Assembly: GCA_002419585.1 (NCBI GenBank)
Contig: DIGJ01000022.1
Coordinates: 1 to 32,154 of the forward strand
Reading direction: 5' to 3'
Length of the DNA stretch: 32,154 bases
DNA from: Lachnoclostridium sp. UBA5725
GTDB lineage: Bacteria; Bacillota; Clostridia; Lachnospirales; Lachnospiraceae
Shown here one piece after another: positions 8,164 to 15,339 of this stretch. Both the position numbers and the translations under genes were made by a program. The notes below the pieces were generated by a model. That model did no database searches, was not told where the DNA came from, and was given only the letters and a program-made list of their open reading frames with translations. Position 1 is the first letter of the stretch. The number at the start of each line of letters is the position of its first letter.

Positions 8164-8205
8164 AAAAATTATCCATGTCCTTTTCGTCTGGAATGGATAA
8201 TTTTT
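8164..8205. repeat. Perfect 13-bp inverted repeat, bidirectional terminator-like
   Basis: AAAAATTATCCAT (8164-8176) and ATGGATAATTTTT (8193-8205) are exact inverted arms around 16 nt. TCC and GGA at the loop edges can add three more pairs. T-runs end both arms, so it could terminate in either direction. It is far from both flanking genes: about 150 bp from tRNA-Arg and 300 bp after the DUF5688 stop. Confidence 0.6.
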
Positions 8206-8296
8206 CTGCTTTTTGTAGTAACGTATTGCTTTCTCATGTTGATTCATATTTTAATATAACGATCCAATATTATCATAAAATTAGTAAGCATTGAAT

Positions 8297-8449
8297 CTAA
8301 TTTATATTAGGTTTCAATTTCAACGACTTTAAAGCGTTTGATATTATTTTGTCAATCCGTCCTTTTTTCCAATATGCAAGGGACTTGTAATAGAGTTCTT
8401 TCGCTGCATAATAAAGTGTCAGTTCTATGATATTAAACTCCTTAGCTTA
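8297..8449 (-). pseudogene. Possible C-terminal gene remnant with TPR-like composition
   Basis: On the minus strand a frame free of stops for 49 codons runs from a TAA at 8447-8449 to a TAG at 8297-8299. It reads FNIIELTLYYAAKELYYK at its start, continues through SLAYWKKGRIDK and ends ALKSLKLKPNIN. The Ala/Leu/Tyr/Lys spacing looks like the last helix pair of a tetratricopeptide-like protein. No ATG is in the frame, so it may be a decayed fragment or a chance frame. A homology search would decide. Confidence 0.2.
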
Positions 8450-8503
8450 GCCCATAGGTCTATGGTAGCATATATATCAGAGAAAATCATTTTATGGATT
8501 CTC

Positions 8504-9400
8504 TTACATTTCTATGGCATTTTTATTACGATGGTAAATATATACGCGATTTGACAAGATATCTTCTGTTGGGACTTCTGTACTATTTACATCATTTACC
8601 ATTTCATTTAACTCTTTTTTGGAAAAATTTTGTTGAAAAGGGATTAAGATTACTTCATGAATACTACTTGGTAGTATATAGAAATCAGTTTGATTTGAAG
8701 AGGCAAAGTTTGAGATAGCGTTTTCATATAATAAAACGGAGGCTCCGTTAATTCCGCTTTTATTTGTAAAAACATACATTTCAGATTGTAGAGATTCATG
8801 ATCGAATGGTAGGGAACCTACTTCCTGTTTTAAAAGATCGGCAATTACCTCATTCATCGAACGAATTTGAATTGGAAATAATTTCGGGGTATTTTTCTTT
8901 GCTAACTCCCAAAGATCTTTTGTAGTAACCTGCCATTGATTCATCATTTCTTTATTTACGCGAATGGTACCAATCTCAACCTTTTCCCATTTTACCAGGC
9001 AGTGAAAAGTGATGGCTAAGTCCAAATAACGAATATGCGGAACTTTTTCCAATTCAGATTTGTTTTTTTCGTAATTTACCAAGCGATAAATAATCTTATT
9101 TTTCATATAATCAAACGACAGGTTTTCTGGAACAATGGAAGGTATGATTTTTTCCCCTTCCTCCATCGTAATCTGAATGATTTCCTTTACAATTGAGTTC
9201 ATACTTCTACCTTCTTGGTACTGAGTAAAATACTCGTTAATGTAAATCGTTGGTGCTGTGTTTTCTTCTTTTTTCAAGATTACAACGCCATCTAACTTCA
9301 CCCCATTGTTTTTAACAACATGTCTTATTCGAACATCATAATCCTCTCCTACCAAAACAGTAATTTGCGCAATTAACTCCTCACAAAATGAATGAAACAT
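8504..9400 (-). CDS. DUF5688 family protein
   Basis: The 298-residue, mostly soluble protein carries the pattern of DUF5688: an N-terminal region with VGEDYDVRIRHVVKNNGVKLDGVVI, a middle segment VPHIRYLDLAITFHCLV (about 134-150), and a C-terminal part with LPSSIHEVILIP. There are no membrane helices or catalytic motifs that I can name. The family is common in Lachnospiraceae, often in several copies, and has no established function. AAGGAGG lies seven bases before the ATG. It stands alone between two AT-rich spacers. The upstream spacer contains a short TGCTTA/TAAGCA hairpin (9436-9451) and AAAATATT/AATATTTT arms (9478-9505), but no convincing sigma-A promoter. Confidence 0.72.
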   Translation of the reverse strand: MFHSFCEELIAQITVLVGEDYDVRIRHVVKNNGVKLDGVVILKKEENTAPTIYINEYFTQYQEGRSMNSIVKEIIQITMEEGEKIIPSIVPENLSFDYMKNKIIYRLVNYEKNKSELEKVPHIRYLDLAITFHCLVKWEKVEIGTIRVNKEMMNQWQVTTKDLWELAKKNTPKLFPIQIRSMNEVIADLLKQEVGSLPFDHESLQSEMYVFTNKSGINGASVLLYENAISNFASSNQTDFYILPSSIHEVILIPFQQNFSKKELNEMVNDVNSTEVPTEDILSNRVYIYHRNKNAIEM

Positions 9401-9524
9401 AAATTTCCTCCTTAAAGAATAAAAGTTTGAATTTTTGCTTAGAAATAAGCATAAGAAAAATAGAAATATAACAGAGTAAAATATTGTGAATAAATGTAAT
9501 ATTTTGTATATTTATTGTATCATC

Positions 9525-10238
9525 TTATTTAGACTCTTGCAAGTATTTTTTATTTAAAAGATTGCTTAATCCAATCAACGTCTGCCCTGGTAAATAAAAT
9601 AGCCACATTGCTATCGAAAACCAGCTTTCATACTTAATAAAAATCTGACTTGTGCTAGAAACATAAGTGGAAAGATTATAGATTCCTACGTGAATGTCAC
9701 AAATAAAGAACAAAATCAAGCCCATAGAAAAAAGAAGATAGGTCTTGTCCTTCCAACATTGACCCGTATTCATGGTAATTACTACCGTTAAGACATTATT
9801 TAAAAAACACAAAAAATAAATCATAGCCAGTACAGTGACTAGATCTAATTCTGGATGTAAGATTATAAGAGTCGCCATCCCAAGTACAAACAGAAAAAGC
9901 ATCGGACCGATTCGATACACTACTGAAAGGTCTAATCGTATTTGTATTCTTAAAAACAACAGAATCTGAACTACTAAAAATGCCATAAGACCAGGGATAA
10001 AACTTGAGGTAAACAATAAAAAGTAATCTGCAAATACTGAAAATCCGAGTGCAACTGGTATCAAAAAAGAGCGTCTCATTTGAATCGATTTTAGTAGGAT
10101 AAAAAGAAACACAATACAGATGGACAGATATTTGATATACGCAGAAAACGCAAAAAAACCGTTTATATCCAAGCTTAAAAAGCTTAGATATAAAACAGTT
10201 TCTATGATTAGAAAAATTTTAGTTCCAATAGAATTCAT
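9525..10238 (-). CDS. YhhN-like (lysoplasmalogenase family) membrane protein
   Basis: The 237-residue membrane protein has about eight hydrophobic helices. Two helix-embedded acidic motifs resemble the YhhN/TMEM86 family: GFSVFADYFLL (Asp71) and GLILFFICDIHVGIYNL (Asp181). Family members such as TMEM86B hydrolyse the vinyl-ether bond of lysoplasmalogens, and plasmalogens are common in anaerobic clostridia, so that role is plausible but not shown. The ATG lies inside the 3' end of the GGDEF-EAL gene in another frame (20-bp overlap), with only a weak GGTGGT as a ribosome site, so translational coupling is likely. An adjacent c-di-GMP enzyme suggests a linked membrane function, but this is speculative. 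Confidence 0.55.
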   Translation of the reverse strand: MNSIGTKIFLIIETVLYLSFLSLDINGFFAFSAYIKYLSICIVFLFILLKSIQMRRSFLIPVALGFSVFADYFLLFTSSFIPGLMAFLVVQILLFLRIQIRLDLSVVYRIGPMLFLFVLGMATLIILHPELDLVTVLAMIYFLCFLNNVLTVVITMNTGQCWKDKTYLLFSMGLILFFICDIHVGIYNLSTYVSSTSQIFIKYESWFSIAMWLFYLPGQTLIGLSNLLNKKYLQESK

Positions 10239-11829
10239 CTAATTTACCACCATTTCGCATAAGAGTTAATAAATTATCTACCCCTTCTTTTGGAATCGGT
10301 TCGCTATATAAGAAGCCTTGAGCACGATTACAAGCTGCATTTTTTAAAAAATCTTCCTGTCCTCCGCTTTCCACACCTTCTGCAATTACATCAATGTTTA
10401 GAGCCTTTGCTAACGTAATAATTGTCGAAACAATAGCCTGGTCACTTTTACTTTCCATTAACGTATCCAAAAAGCTCTTATCAATCTTTAGATTATTGAC
10501 TGGTAGTAATTTTAAATAATTCATGGAAGAATATCCCGTTCCGAAATCATCTAATGCAAAGCTAACTCCTGTTTTCTTTAAGGCTTCAATTATTTGAATG
10601 GAATACTCTATATTTTCAAGTGCAATCGTTTCCGTGATTTCAAGTTCTAACTTTTGAGGGTCAATTTGACTTATTTGAATCGCATGTCCGATTTTTTCTA
10701 CCAATTCACTATCTTTAAACTGGCGTGGTGATAGATTGACTGAAACCGTGACATTATCATATCCTTGCTCTTCCCATTCTTTCAATTGTCTACACGCTTC
10801 CATCAGCACCCAATTACCAATTGAAATGATCAATCCTGTTTCTTCAGCAATTGGAATAAAATCATTTGGAGAAACCAATCCTTTTGTCGGATGATTCCAT
10901 CTTACCAATGCCTCGAACCCAATGATGGTTTCCTTCACTAAATCGATTTGCGGTTGATAAAAAACGACGAACTCTTCATTTTCAATTGCATTTCGAAGCT
11001 GCGACTGCAATTCAATTTTATCTTTTAGATCCTGATTTATTGTCTCATTATAATAACAGTATGTATTTTTTCCATTGTTTTTAGCCGCATATAGTGCTGA
11101 ATCCAGATTTTTCAATAAAGTCTGCGTCGTTTTTCCATCTTTTGGCGCAAAACATAAACCAATACTCAGTGTCAGGAAAATTTCTTTGGTTGCTAAAATA
11201 AATGGATAAGAAAACACATTTTGAATCTTCTTTATCTTTTTATTATAGTCACTGATATCATCCAAATTTTGTGTAATAACTACAAACTCATCTCCACCAA
11301 AGCAAGCAAGATAATCATTTTCATCCATTACCTGCTTAATACGATCGGTTGCATCGATTAATAATTCATCCCCATATGAATGACCCAAAGTTTCATTGAT
11401 AATTCTAAAATTGTCGATATCGATGCTCATCAATGCAAACACTTCATCTTTTCGTAATGTTTTTGTTACACTATCTAAAATTTCGGTAAATGCGAGGCGA
11501 TTTGGAAGTCCGGTAATATGATCTGTATATGCCATCCTACGGTTTTTCTCGTCACTTTTCTTCAGTTCTTCATATTTATCATCCAGCGCCTCTTTTGAAG
11601 TTTTTATTTCTTCATAAGCATTTTCTAATTTTTCGTAATTTTGTTCTAATTCATCCTTTGTCTGCTTAACAATTTTCTCTGCTTTTTTTCTCTTATGAAT
11701 GGTAAGAGAAAGGGAAAATATAAGAACAATTAACACACCAATTCCAATAGAAAGGAATTGTACAAATCGATCCGATAACAATGTACTCCCCCCAAGCGTT
11801 GCTATACTCACTAGCATTGTTTTCTGCAT
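10219..11829 (-). CDS. GGDEF-EAL dual-domain c-di-GMP enzyme
   Basis: Counting from the chosen ATG (536 aa): a hydrophobic N-terminus with a transmembrane helix (about 22-45), a charged coiled coil (about 50-98), a GGDEF domain (about 100-265) and an EAL domain (about 275-525). The cyclase loop is an intact GGDEF (178-182), but the I-site arginine is absent (DEND in place of RxxD). The EAL domain keeps the EAL motif (FEALVRW), VNLSPRQ, ITET, DDFGTGYSS, KIDKSF and AEGVES, so phosphodiesterase activity is expected and the protein may be bifunctional. An in-frame ATG lies at 11850, but GGGAG is placed 7 nt before the ATG at 11827-11829, so I use that. Its 3' end overlaps the YhhN-like gene by 20 bp. 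Confidence 0.87.
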   Translation of the reverse strand: MQKTMLVSIATLGGSTLLSDRFVQFLSIGIGVLIVLIFSLSLTIHKRKKAEKIVKQTKDELEQNYEKLENAYEEIKTSKEALDDKYEELKKSDEKNRRMAYTDHITGLPNRLAFTEILDSVTKTLRKDEVFALMSIDIDNFRIINETLGHSYGDELLIDATDRIKQVMDENDYLACFGGDEFVVITQNLDDISDYNKKIKKIQNVFSYPFILATKEIFLTLSIGLCFAPKDGKTTQTLLKNLDSALYAAKNNGKNTYCYYNETINQDLKDKIELQSQLRNAIENEEFVVFYQPQIDLVKETIIGFEALVRWNHPTKGLVSPNDFIPIAEETGLIISIGNWVLMEACRQLKEWEEQGYDNVTVSVNLSPRQFKDSELVEKIGHAIQISQIDPQKLELEITETIALENIEYSIQIIEALKKTGVSFALDDFGTGYSSMNYLKLLPVNNLKIDKSFLDTLMESKSDQAIVSTIITLAKALNIDVIAEGVESGGQEDFLKNAACNRAQGFLYSEPIPKEGVDNLLTLMRNGGKLDEFYWN

Positions 11830-11859
11830 ATACACTCTCCCAACTTGCATTCTAAACTA

Positions 11860-11888
11860 AAGAATGTCTTACCCCAAAGACAGTTCTT
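11860..11888 (-). terminator. Hairpin after the CYTH gene
   Basis: On the minus strand AAGAACTGTCTT pairs with AAGACATTCTT with a single bulged C and a 6-nt loop, and is followed by TAGTTTAG. The stem is strong but the U-tract is poor. It lies between the CYTH stop and the GGDEF-EAL start. Confidence 0.45.
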
Positions 11889-11898
11889 CTGATACATT

Positions 11899-12399
11899 TC
11901 AATCATTATACTGCATATCAGAAAAAGAATCAACCATAGCCAAATTCTTGTTCGCATAACGTTTATCAAATGTCACATCTTTACCAAACCAATCAGGAGG
12001 GCAAAATTCACTGGCTTTCTCTTCACTGTCAAACTCAACCTCCACAAATTTAAGTCCTTCTAGATAACCATGAAATATATCTAGTTCTGCGGTCAACTGA
12101 TTGGTTAATGGAACGAGATATCTCGTTTTTTCAATCAAATGTCCATCAATCTTATTCTTTAAATGTGCAAATCCCTTTTCGTCTAATAATACTTCTATTT
12201 CATTGCAAACGTTTGCTTCTTTACCCATCTGCTTTGAAATACCAAACATTGATTTATACGTAAGAATATAGTCTGCATTACTTTTTCTTATACGTACCAC
12301 TGGACTCTCACAAAGATAACCCTGTTCTATTTCTTTCTTTTTATATTGCTCCAAATTACTTGGAAGATACTTTATTTCAAATTTTTTCTCTATTTCCAC
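11899..12399 (-). CDS. CYTH domain protein (triphosphatase-like)
   Basis: This is a single-domain CYTH (triphosphate tunnel metalloenzyme) protein of about 166 residues. It opens with the diagnostic ExExK pattern (EIEKKFEI). Basic VRIRKS, YILTYKS and IEKTRYLV line the tunnel, and acidic AELDIF and FVEVEF provide metal ligands, in the expected order. Family members hydrolyse inorganic tri- or polyphosphate, thiamine triphosphate or make cAMP; the single-domain bacterial form most often acts on triphosphate. The frame extends to ATGs at 12420 and 12411, but neither has a good ribosome site. GGAG lies 6 nt before the GTG at 12397-12399, which gives the MEIE start usual for this family. The ATG starts remain possible. 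Confidence 0.75.
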   Translation of the reverse strand: MEIEKKFEIKYLPSNLEQYKKKEIEQGYLCESPVVRIRKSNADYILTYKSMFGISKQMGKEANVCNEIEVLLDEKGFAHLKNKIDGHLIEKTRYLVPLTNQLTAELDIFHGYLEGLKFVEVEFDSEEKASEFCPPDWFGKDVTFDKRYANKNLAMVDSFSDMQYND

Positions 12400-12459
12400 C
12401 TTAGTCTCCATTCCTTTCATTTTCTACGGCTTTTTTCTTTCCCTTTTAATCAAAATAGC

Positions 12460-12861
12460 TTATTTAAAAATATACCACTTACTTAAAATATAATTTAAAA
12501 TAATAACAATTACATTCATACATACTTTTGATATCAAATTATTCAAAGAAAGTATATCTACCAGTAAAAACATACCAGCTTCATCAATCACAAGAGAGGC
12601 AACTCTCGCTCCAGTAAATTGTATTCCACGTTTTAATAAACTATTTTTCTTCTCACCAGCAGAAAAAACGATCCTGTCATTTGCTGCAAAAGCAAAAAGC
12701 ACGGAAACTAACCATGCTATTACATTTGCAATCAGATTTTCTATTTCCCATTCATTACATAATATGTGATATGTTATTATGTTTATCATTGTAGTAATGG
12801 CACCTACAATCAAGTAAGCAATCATCTCACGATTCCATATTTTTTTTAGTAATAAGTTCAT
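12460..12861 (-). CDS. GtrA family membrane protein
   Basis: The 133-residue protein has four predicted transmembrane helices (about 13-33, 40-62, 78-100 and 106-126) and the GtrA pattern: MIAYLIVGAITTMINIITY at the first helix, VSVLFAFAANDRIVF after the second, and LNYILSKWYIF at the end. GtrA proteins are proposed to move undecaprenyl-linked sugars across the membrane for cell-surface glycosylation. The frame is open up to a TTG at 12900, but a -10 promoter box (12891-12896) lies inside that extension. AGGGA is 8 nt before the ATG at 12859-12861, so the start is placed there. No glycosyltransferase neighbour is present. Confidence 0.8.
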   Translation of the reverse strand: MNLLLKKIWNREMIAYLIVGAITTMINIITYHILCNEWEIENLIANVIAWLVSVLFAFAANDRIVFSAGEKKNSLLKRGIQFTGARVASLVIDEAGMFLLVDILSLNNLISKVCMNVIVIILNYILSKWYIFK

Positions 12862-12890
12862 CCTTACATTCCCTCGCAATCCATCTTTAA

Positions 12891-12919
12891 ATTGTAACAA
12901 TAATTCCTTCTTCTTTCAA
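12891..12919 (-). promoter_or_regulatory. Sigma-A promoter of the GtrA gene
   Basis: Minus-strand TTGAAA (12914-12919), 17 bp, TACAAT (12891-12896), ending 30 bp before the chosen ATG. Confidence 0.7.
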
Positions 12920-13075
12920 CAACTCTTTCTGAACATTTTAAGCTATGAAAGATCATAATTCCAATTTATTTTTCCATATTGTGATTTTTTTTAGTACTTT
13001 GTATCTATTTTTTAATTTAAATGTTCACAATTAGCGATATTTTGTCATTTTTTATATATTTGTGTATTTTTATTA

Positions 13076-13104
13076 TTGACAAATCGTTTTTCATGGTGTA
13101 TATT
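13076..13104 (+). promoter_or_regulatory. Strong sigma-A promoter with no gene downstream
   Basis: A perfect TTGACA (13076-13081), 17 bp, TATATT (13099-13104). Transcription should begin near 13111. The next genes on both sides are on the minus strand, so the only thing it can drive is the non-coding stretch that ends at the terminator near 13290. Confidence 0.8.
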
Positions 13105-13110
13105 TTATAT

Positions 13111-13295
13111 ATAGTAAATAGCAATAGCAACTACCTCATTTTAATTCTTATCAAGAAACCGTATTTTTCTTGAATATATTTTTGAAAGATTATACTCCTT
13201 TCCAAAGGGGAGCGTAATTATATATTACTCCATCCTCATTATATATACTCATTTATCCCCAGAAAGGCCCTCCCCCAAAGGGTCTTTCTACTTTT
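13111..13295 (+). ncRNA. Candidate small non-coding RNA, about 185 nt
   Basis: Bounded by a near-consensus promoter and an intrinsic terminator with no open frame of useful length. Internal structure: hairpin TCAAGAAA/TTTCTTGA with 7-nt loop (13151-13173); hairpin with CTCC/GGAG core extended by ATTAT/GTAAT (about 13189-13218); then two similar tracts ATTATATATTACTC and ATTATATATACTC in direct repeat, echoing ATTATACTCC in the preceding hairpin. The GGGGA of the second hairpin could instead pair with the TCCCC at 13256-13260, so two folds are possible. It does not match tmRNA, SRP RNA, RNase P RNA, a tRNA or a riboswitch class that I recognise. A 6S-like role is not excluded, but the ends do not form the expected long closed rod. 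Confidence 0.5.
13261..13295 (+). terminator. Intrinsic terminator of the candidate small RNA
   Basis: AGAAAGGCCCT (13261-13271) pairs with AGGGTCTTTCT (11 bp, one G-U) around CCCCCAA, followed by ACTTTTGTGT. Confidence 0.75.
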
Positions 13296-13309
13296 GTGTC
13301 GAGATATGT

Positions 13310-13375
13310 AAATAAGCCATAGAGAATAAAAACAGAGTGACGAATCATTCCATTTTTATTCTCTATGGCTTATTT
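13310..13375. terminator. Long perfect inverted repeat behind the chemoreceptor gene
   Basis: Arms 13310-13332 and 13353-13375 are exact reverse complements over 23 bp, around a 20-nt loop. The inner ends are AAAAA/TTTTT and the outer ends AATAAG/CTTATT. On the minus strand it starts 18 bp after the chemoreceptor stop and probably ends that transcript. It could also backstop plus-strand transcription from 13076. The arm length is well above that of an ordinary terminator. Confidence 0.65.
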
Positions 13376-13392
13376 CATTCTCATATCGTACC

Positions 13393-15087
13393 TTATAATT
13401 TAAAAAATTCTACCATTTCATCTAATCTGTTTGCACTGACTTGATTTTCTTGCTCTTGCTTTAATACATCATTTGTTTTTAAAGCAATATCAGATATCTT
13501 AGAAGCTATGTCTCCAGAGCCTTCGGCTCCTTCGCCAGCTGCAGTTGTTATTTCATCAATTGCAATTCTCATTTGTTGTATCAATCGATACAATTGCTCT
13601 GACACACCATTGATCTGTGTCACAACGTTTTGAACCACATCTGCATCCTTATCGTACTGAAGACTTACATCTACAAGCATTTCATAATCTTTAATTACTT
13701 GATTATCAACAAATTCTAATAAGGTGCTGGAATCCTCAACAACACTCTCAACTGCTTCCGATACAAGGTATGTAATTTCATTTATCTTAGAAACTGCATC
13801 CTTTGAATTTTCAGCTAGGACTCGTATTTCATCTGCAACAACAGCAAATCCTTTTCCAGCTTCTCCTGCTCTTGCTGCTTCGATTGCCGCATTGAGTGCT
13901 AGCAGATTCGTTTGAGATGTAATGCTTAAGATTGTTTGAGATAAATTCTTTATTTCTTCAATTGCACTCGTTTTCTGAATGGATTCTTTTAATTTTAAAT
14001 TGGTTTGGTTATATAAATCAATCGCATACTTCTGGGAAACGATGCTCCCTTCTTTTATTTTACCAGCTCGAAGTTTTATTTCTTTTGCAAGATTTTCACC
14101 ATTTAATGCTTTTTCTTTCATGGTGGAAACTTCTGTTTCAATCTCATGCGTGGATGCATTCAGCTCTTCCGTTGCAGCGGATGTTTCCTGCATTCCTGCT
14201 GATAACTGCTGCGTTGTTGCTGCTATTTCTTCAATATTCATATTTACCAATTCCATATTTGTCGCAGACTGATTGGTTGTTTCTTTAACAGCTTCCGACT
14301 CTTTCTGGATTCCATTTACAATTTCTGCAATCTTTACTTGCATATTCTTTGAAGATCTTGCAATTTCACCGATCTCGTCTTTTCTTTTTAGCAAAAATTC
14401 ATCAAATTGGAACGAAAAATTACCATTTTCCATTTCTCTAAGACGTTCCTTAATTGCTGATATTCCCTTTGCAATTGTACTTCCTAAAAAATATGACGTC
14501 GCACAGCCAAATAAGAGCATGACGAACGCTAAAATTGCAATCATACGCATCGTATCAAAAATACGATTACTTACAACATCGGTATAAATTCCTACAAACC
14601 ACATACCAATTACTGTACCATTCACATCCTTTATAGGTATGTAATACGTCTGTGCAGATTTTCCAAGAATCTGTGCTGTGCCAGAGTATTCCTTTCCTTC
14701 TTTTAAAACAGTTTGAATTACCTGTTCGGAAGCCTGTGTATTGATCTGCCTTTCCCCTTTCTCATTCACTACGTTTGTGGAAACTCTGGTATCATTTACA
14801 AATAAAGTCGCCAGCACTTCTGTATTTTTAGTAAACTGGTCTATGACATCATAATTTTCATTCAACAGCATATTTCCTTTGTATAATTTACCATCCTTTA
14901 AACTCCAATCTCCCGGATATGATGTATCGACTAACTGTGCCCCCATGCTAGAATAATTCTTTAATTCCTCATTACTTTCAGACGTTATCAGTTTGTTCAC
15001 TTCAATATTAGTAAATACAGTTACTGATATTGTTAACGTAAGAATAATCAACATTGATGTTAAAACTATTTTCCATTTAATTTTCAT
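13393..15087 (-). CDS. Methyl-accepting chemotaxis protein, single-Cache sensor
   Basis: A 564-residue transmembrane chemoreceptor. Order: signal-anchor helix (about 6-27), extracellular Cache-type sensor (about 30-175, with DGKLYKGNMLLNENYDVID and YYIPIKDVNGTVIGMWFVG typical of single-Cache domains), second membrane helix (about 180-203), HAMP (about 204-258, ending in EIGEIARSSKNMQ) and a long methyl-accepting signalling helix bundle. The hairpin tip that contacts CheA/CheW is intact (SQTNLLALNAAIEAARAGEA and KGFAVVADEIRVLAENS). Ligand unknown; such Cache domains often bind small organic acids. GAGGAG lies before ATG. A sigma-D-like promoter candidate precedes it, and a long hairpin ends it. 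Confidence 0.92.
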   Translation of the reverse strand: MKIKWKIVLTSMLIILTLTISVTVFTNIEVNKLITSESNEELKNYSSMGAQLVDTSYPGDWSLKDGKLYKGNMLLNENYDVIDQFTKNTEVLATLFVNDTRVSTNVVNEKGERQINTQASEQVIQTVLKEGKEYSGTAQILGKSAQTYYIPIKDVNGTVIGMWFVGIYTDVVSNRIFDTMRMIAILAFVMLLFGCATSYFLGSTIAKGISAIKERLREMENGNFSFQFDEFLLKRKDEIGEIARSSKNMQVKIAEIVNGIQKESEAVKETTNQSATNMELVNMNIEEIAATTQQLSAGMQETSAATEELNASTHEIETEVSTMKEKALNGENLAKEIKLRAGKIKEGSIVSQKYAIDLYNQTNLKLKESIQKTSAIEEIKNLSQTILSITSQTNLLALNAAIEAARAGEAGKGFAVVADEIRVLAENSKDAVSKINEITYLVSEAVESVVEDSSTLLEFVDNQVIKDYEMLVDVSLQYDKDADVVQNVVTQINGVSEQLYRLIQQMRIAIDEITTAAGEGAEGSGDIASKISDIALKTNDVLKQEQENQVSANRLDEMVEFFKL

Positions 15088-15121
15088 GATGTTCTCCTCA
15101 AGACATTTTTATATAATACAT

Positions 15122-15149
15122 ATTTCGACATCATTTTACAAATTGTTTA
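15122..15149 (-). promoter_or_regulatory. Possible flagellar (sigma-D) promoter of the chemoreceptor gene
   Basis: Minus-strand TAAA (15146-15149), 16 bp, GTCGAAAT (15122-15129) resembles TAAA-N15-GCCGATAT of sigma-D/FliA (6 of 8 at -10), as expected for a chemotaxis gene. An alternative sigma-A reading, TTGTAA-N17-TATTAT with -10 at 15114-15119, overlaps it, so the assignment is open. Confidence 0.4.
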
Positions 15150-15270
15150 GTCTTTTTACAAATTTATTCAGTATTTTTTAGCAGAACATATGATTTCACA
15201 GGAATAATATGTATATTTTCCATATTATTACAGTTTATTAAATAATAATTCCAAACAACTCTAAAAAAAT

Positions 15271-15330
15271 CGAAAAAATACGGGGTAGATTTCTTATTTA
15301 TAACAAGACATCTACCCCGTATTTTTTTCG
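15271..15330 (-). terminator. Strong terminator of nfnAB
   Basis: Arms 15271-15290 and 15310-15330 are inverted over 20 bp with one extra T, enclosing a further TCTT/AAGA pairing. They include the GC-rich core ACGGGGTAGAT. It begins 9 bp after the nfnB stop. Minus-strand T-runs follow both inside and after the 3' arm. Confidence 0.85.
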
Positions 15331-15339
15331 TGATTAAAA

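Larger units (their letters stand above)
8072..8503. other. Gene-poor gap between tRNA-Arg and the DUF5688 gene
   Basis: There is no intact gene. The stretch holds a strong inverted repeat (8164-8205) and a short minus-strand frame that may be a gene remnant (8297-8449). The rest is AT-rich sequence in which I see nothing specific. Confidence 0.6.
12920..13392. other. AT-rich gap holding an orphan plus-strand transcription unit
   Basis: No protein-coding frame of note on either strand. 12920-13075 is AT-rich with nothing recognisable. From 13076 on there is a plus-strand promoter, a hairpin-rich stretch of about 185 nt, a terminator, and then the long inverted repeat behind the chemoreceptor gene. 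Confidence 0.7.

Noticed and set aside
8320..8340. cre-like sequence near AAAGCGTTTGAT
   Set aside because: Poor match to the catabolite-responsive consensus and not beside a promoter.
13111..13295. 6S RNA
   Set aside because: Length fits, but I could not fold it into a long rod with a central bubble; kept only as a possibility.
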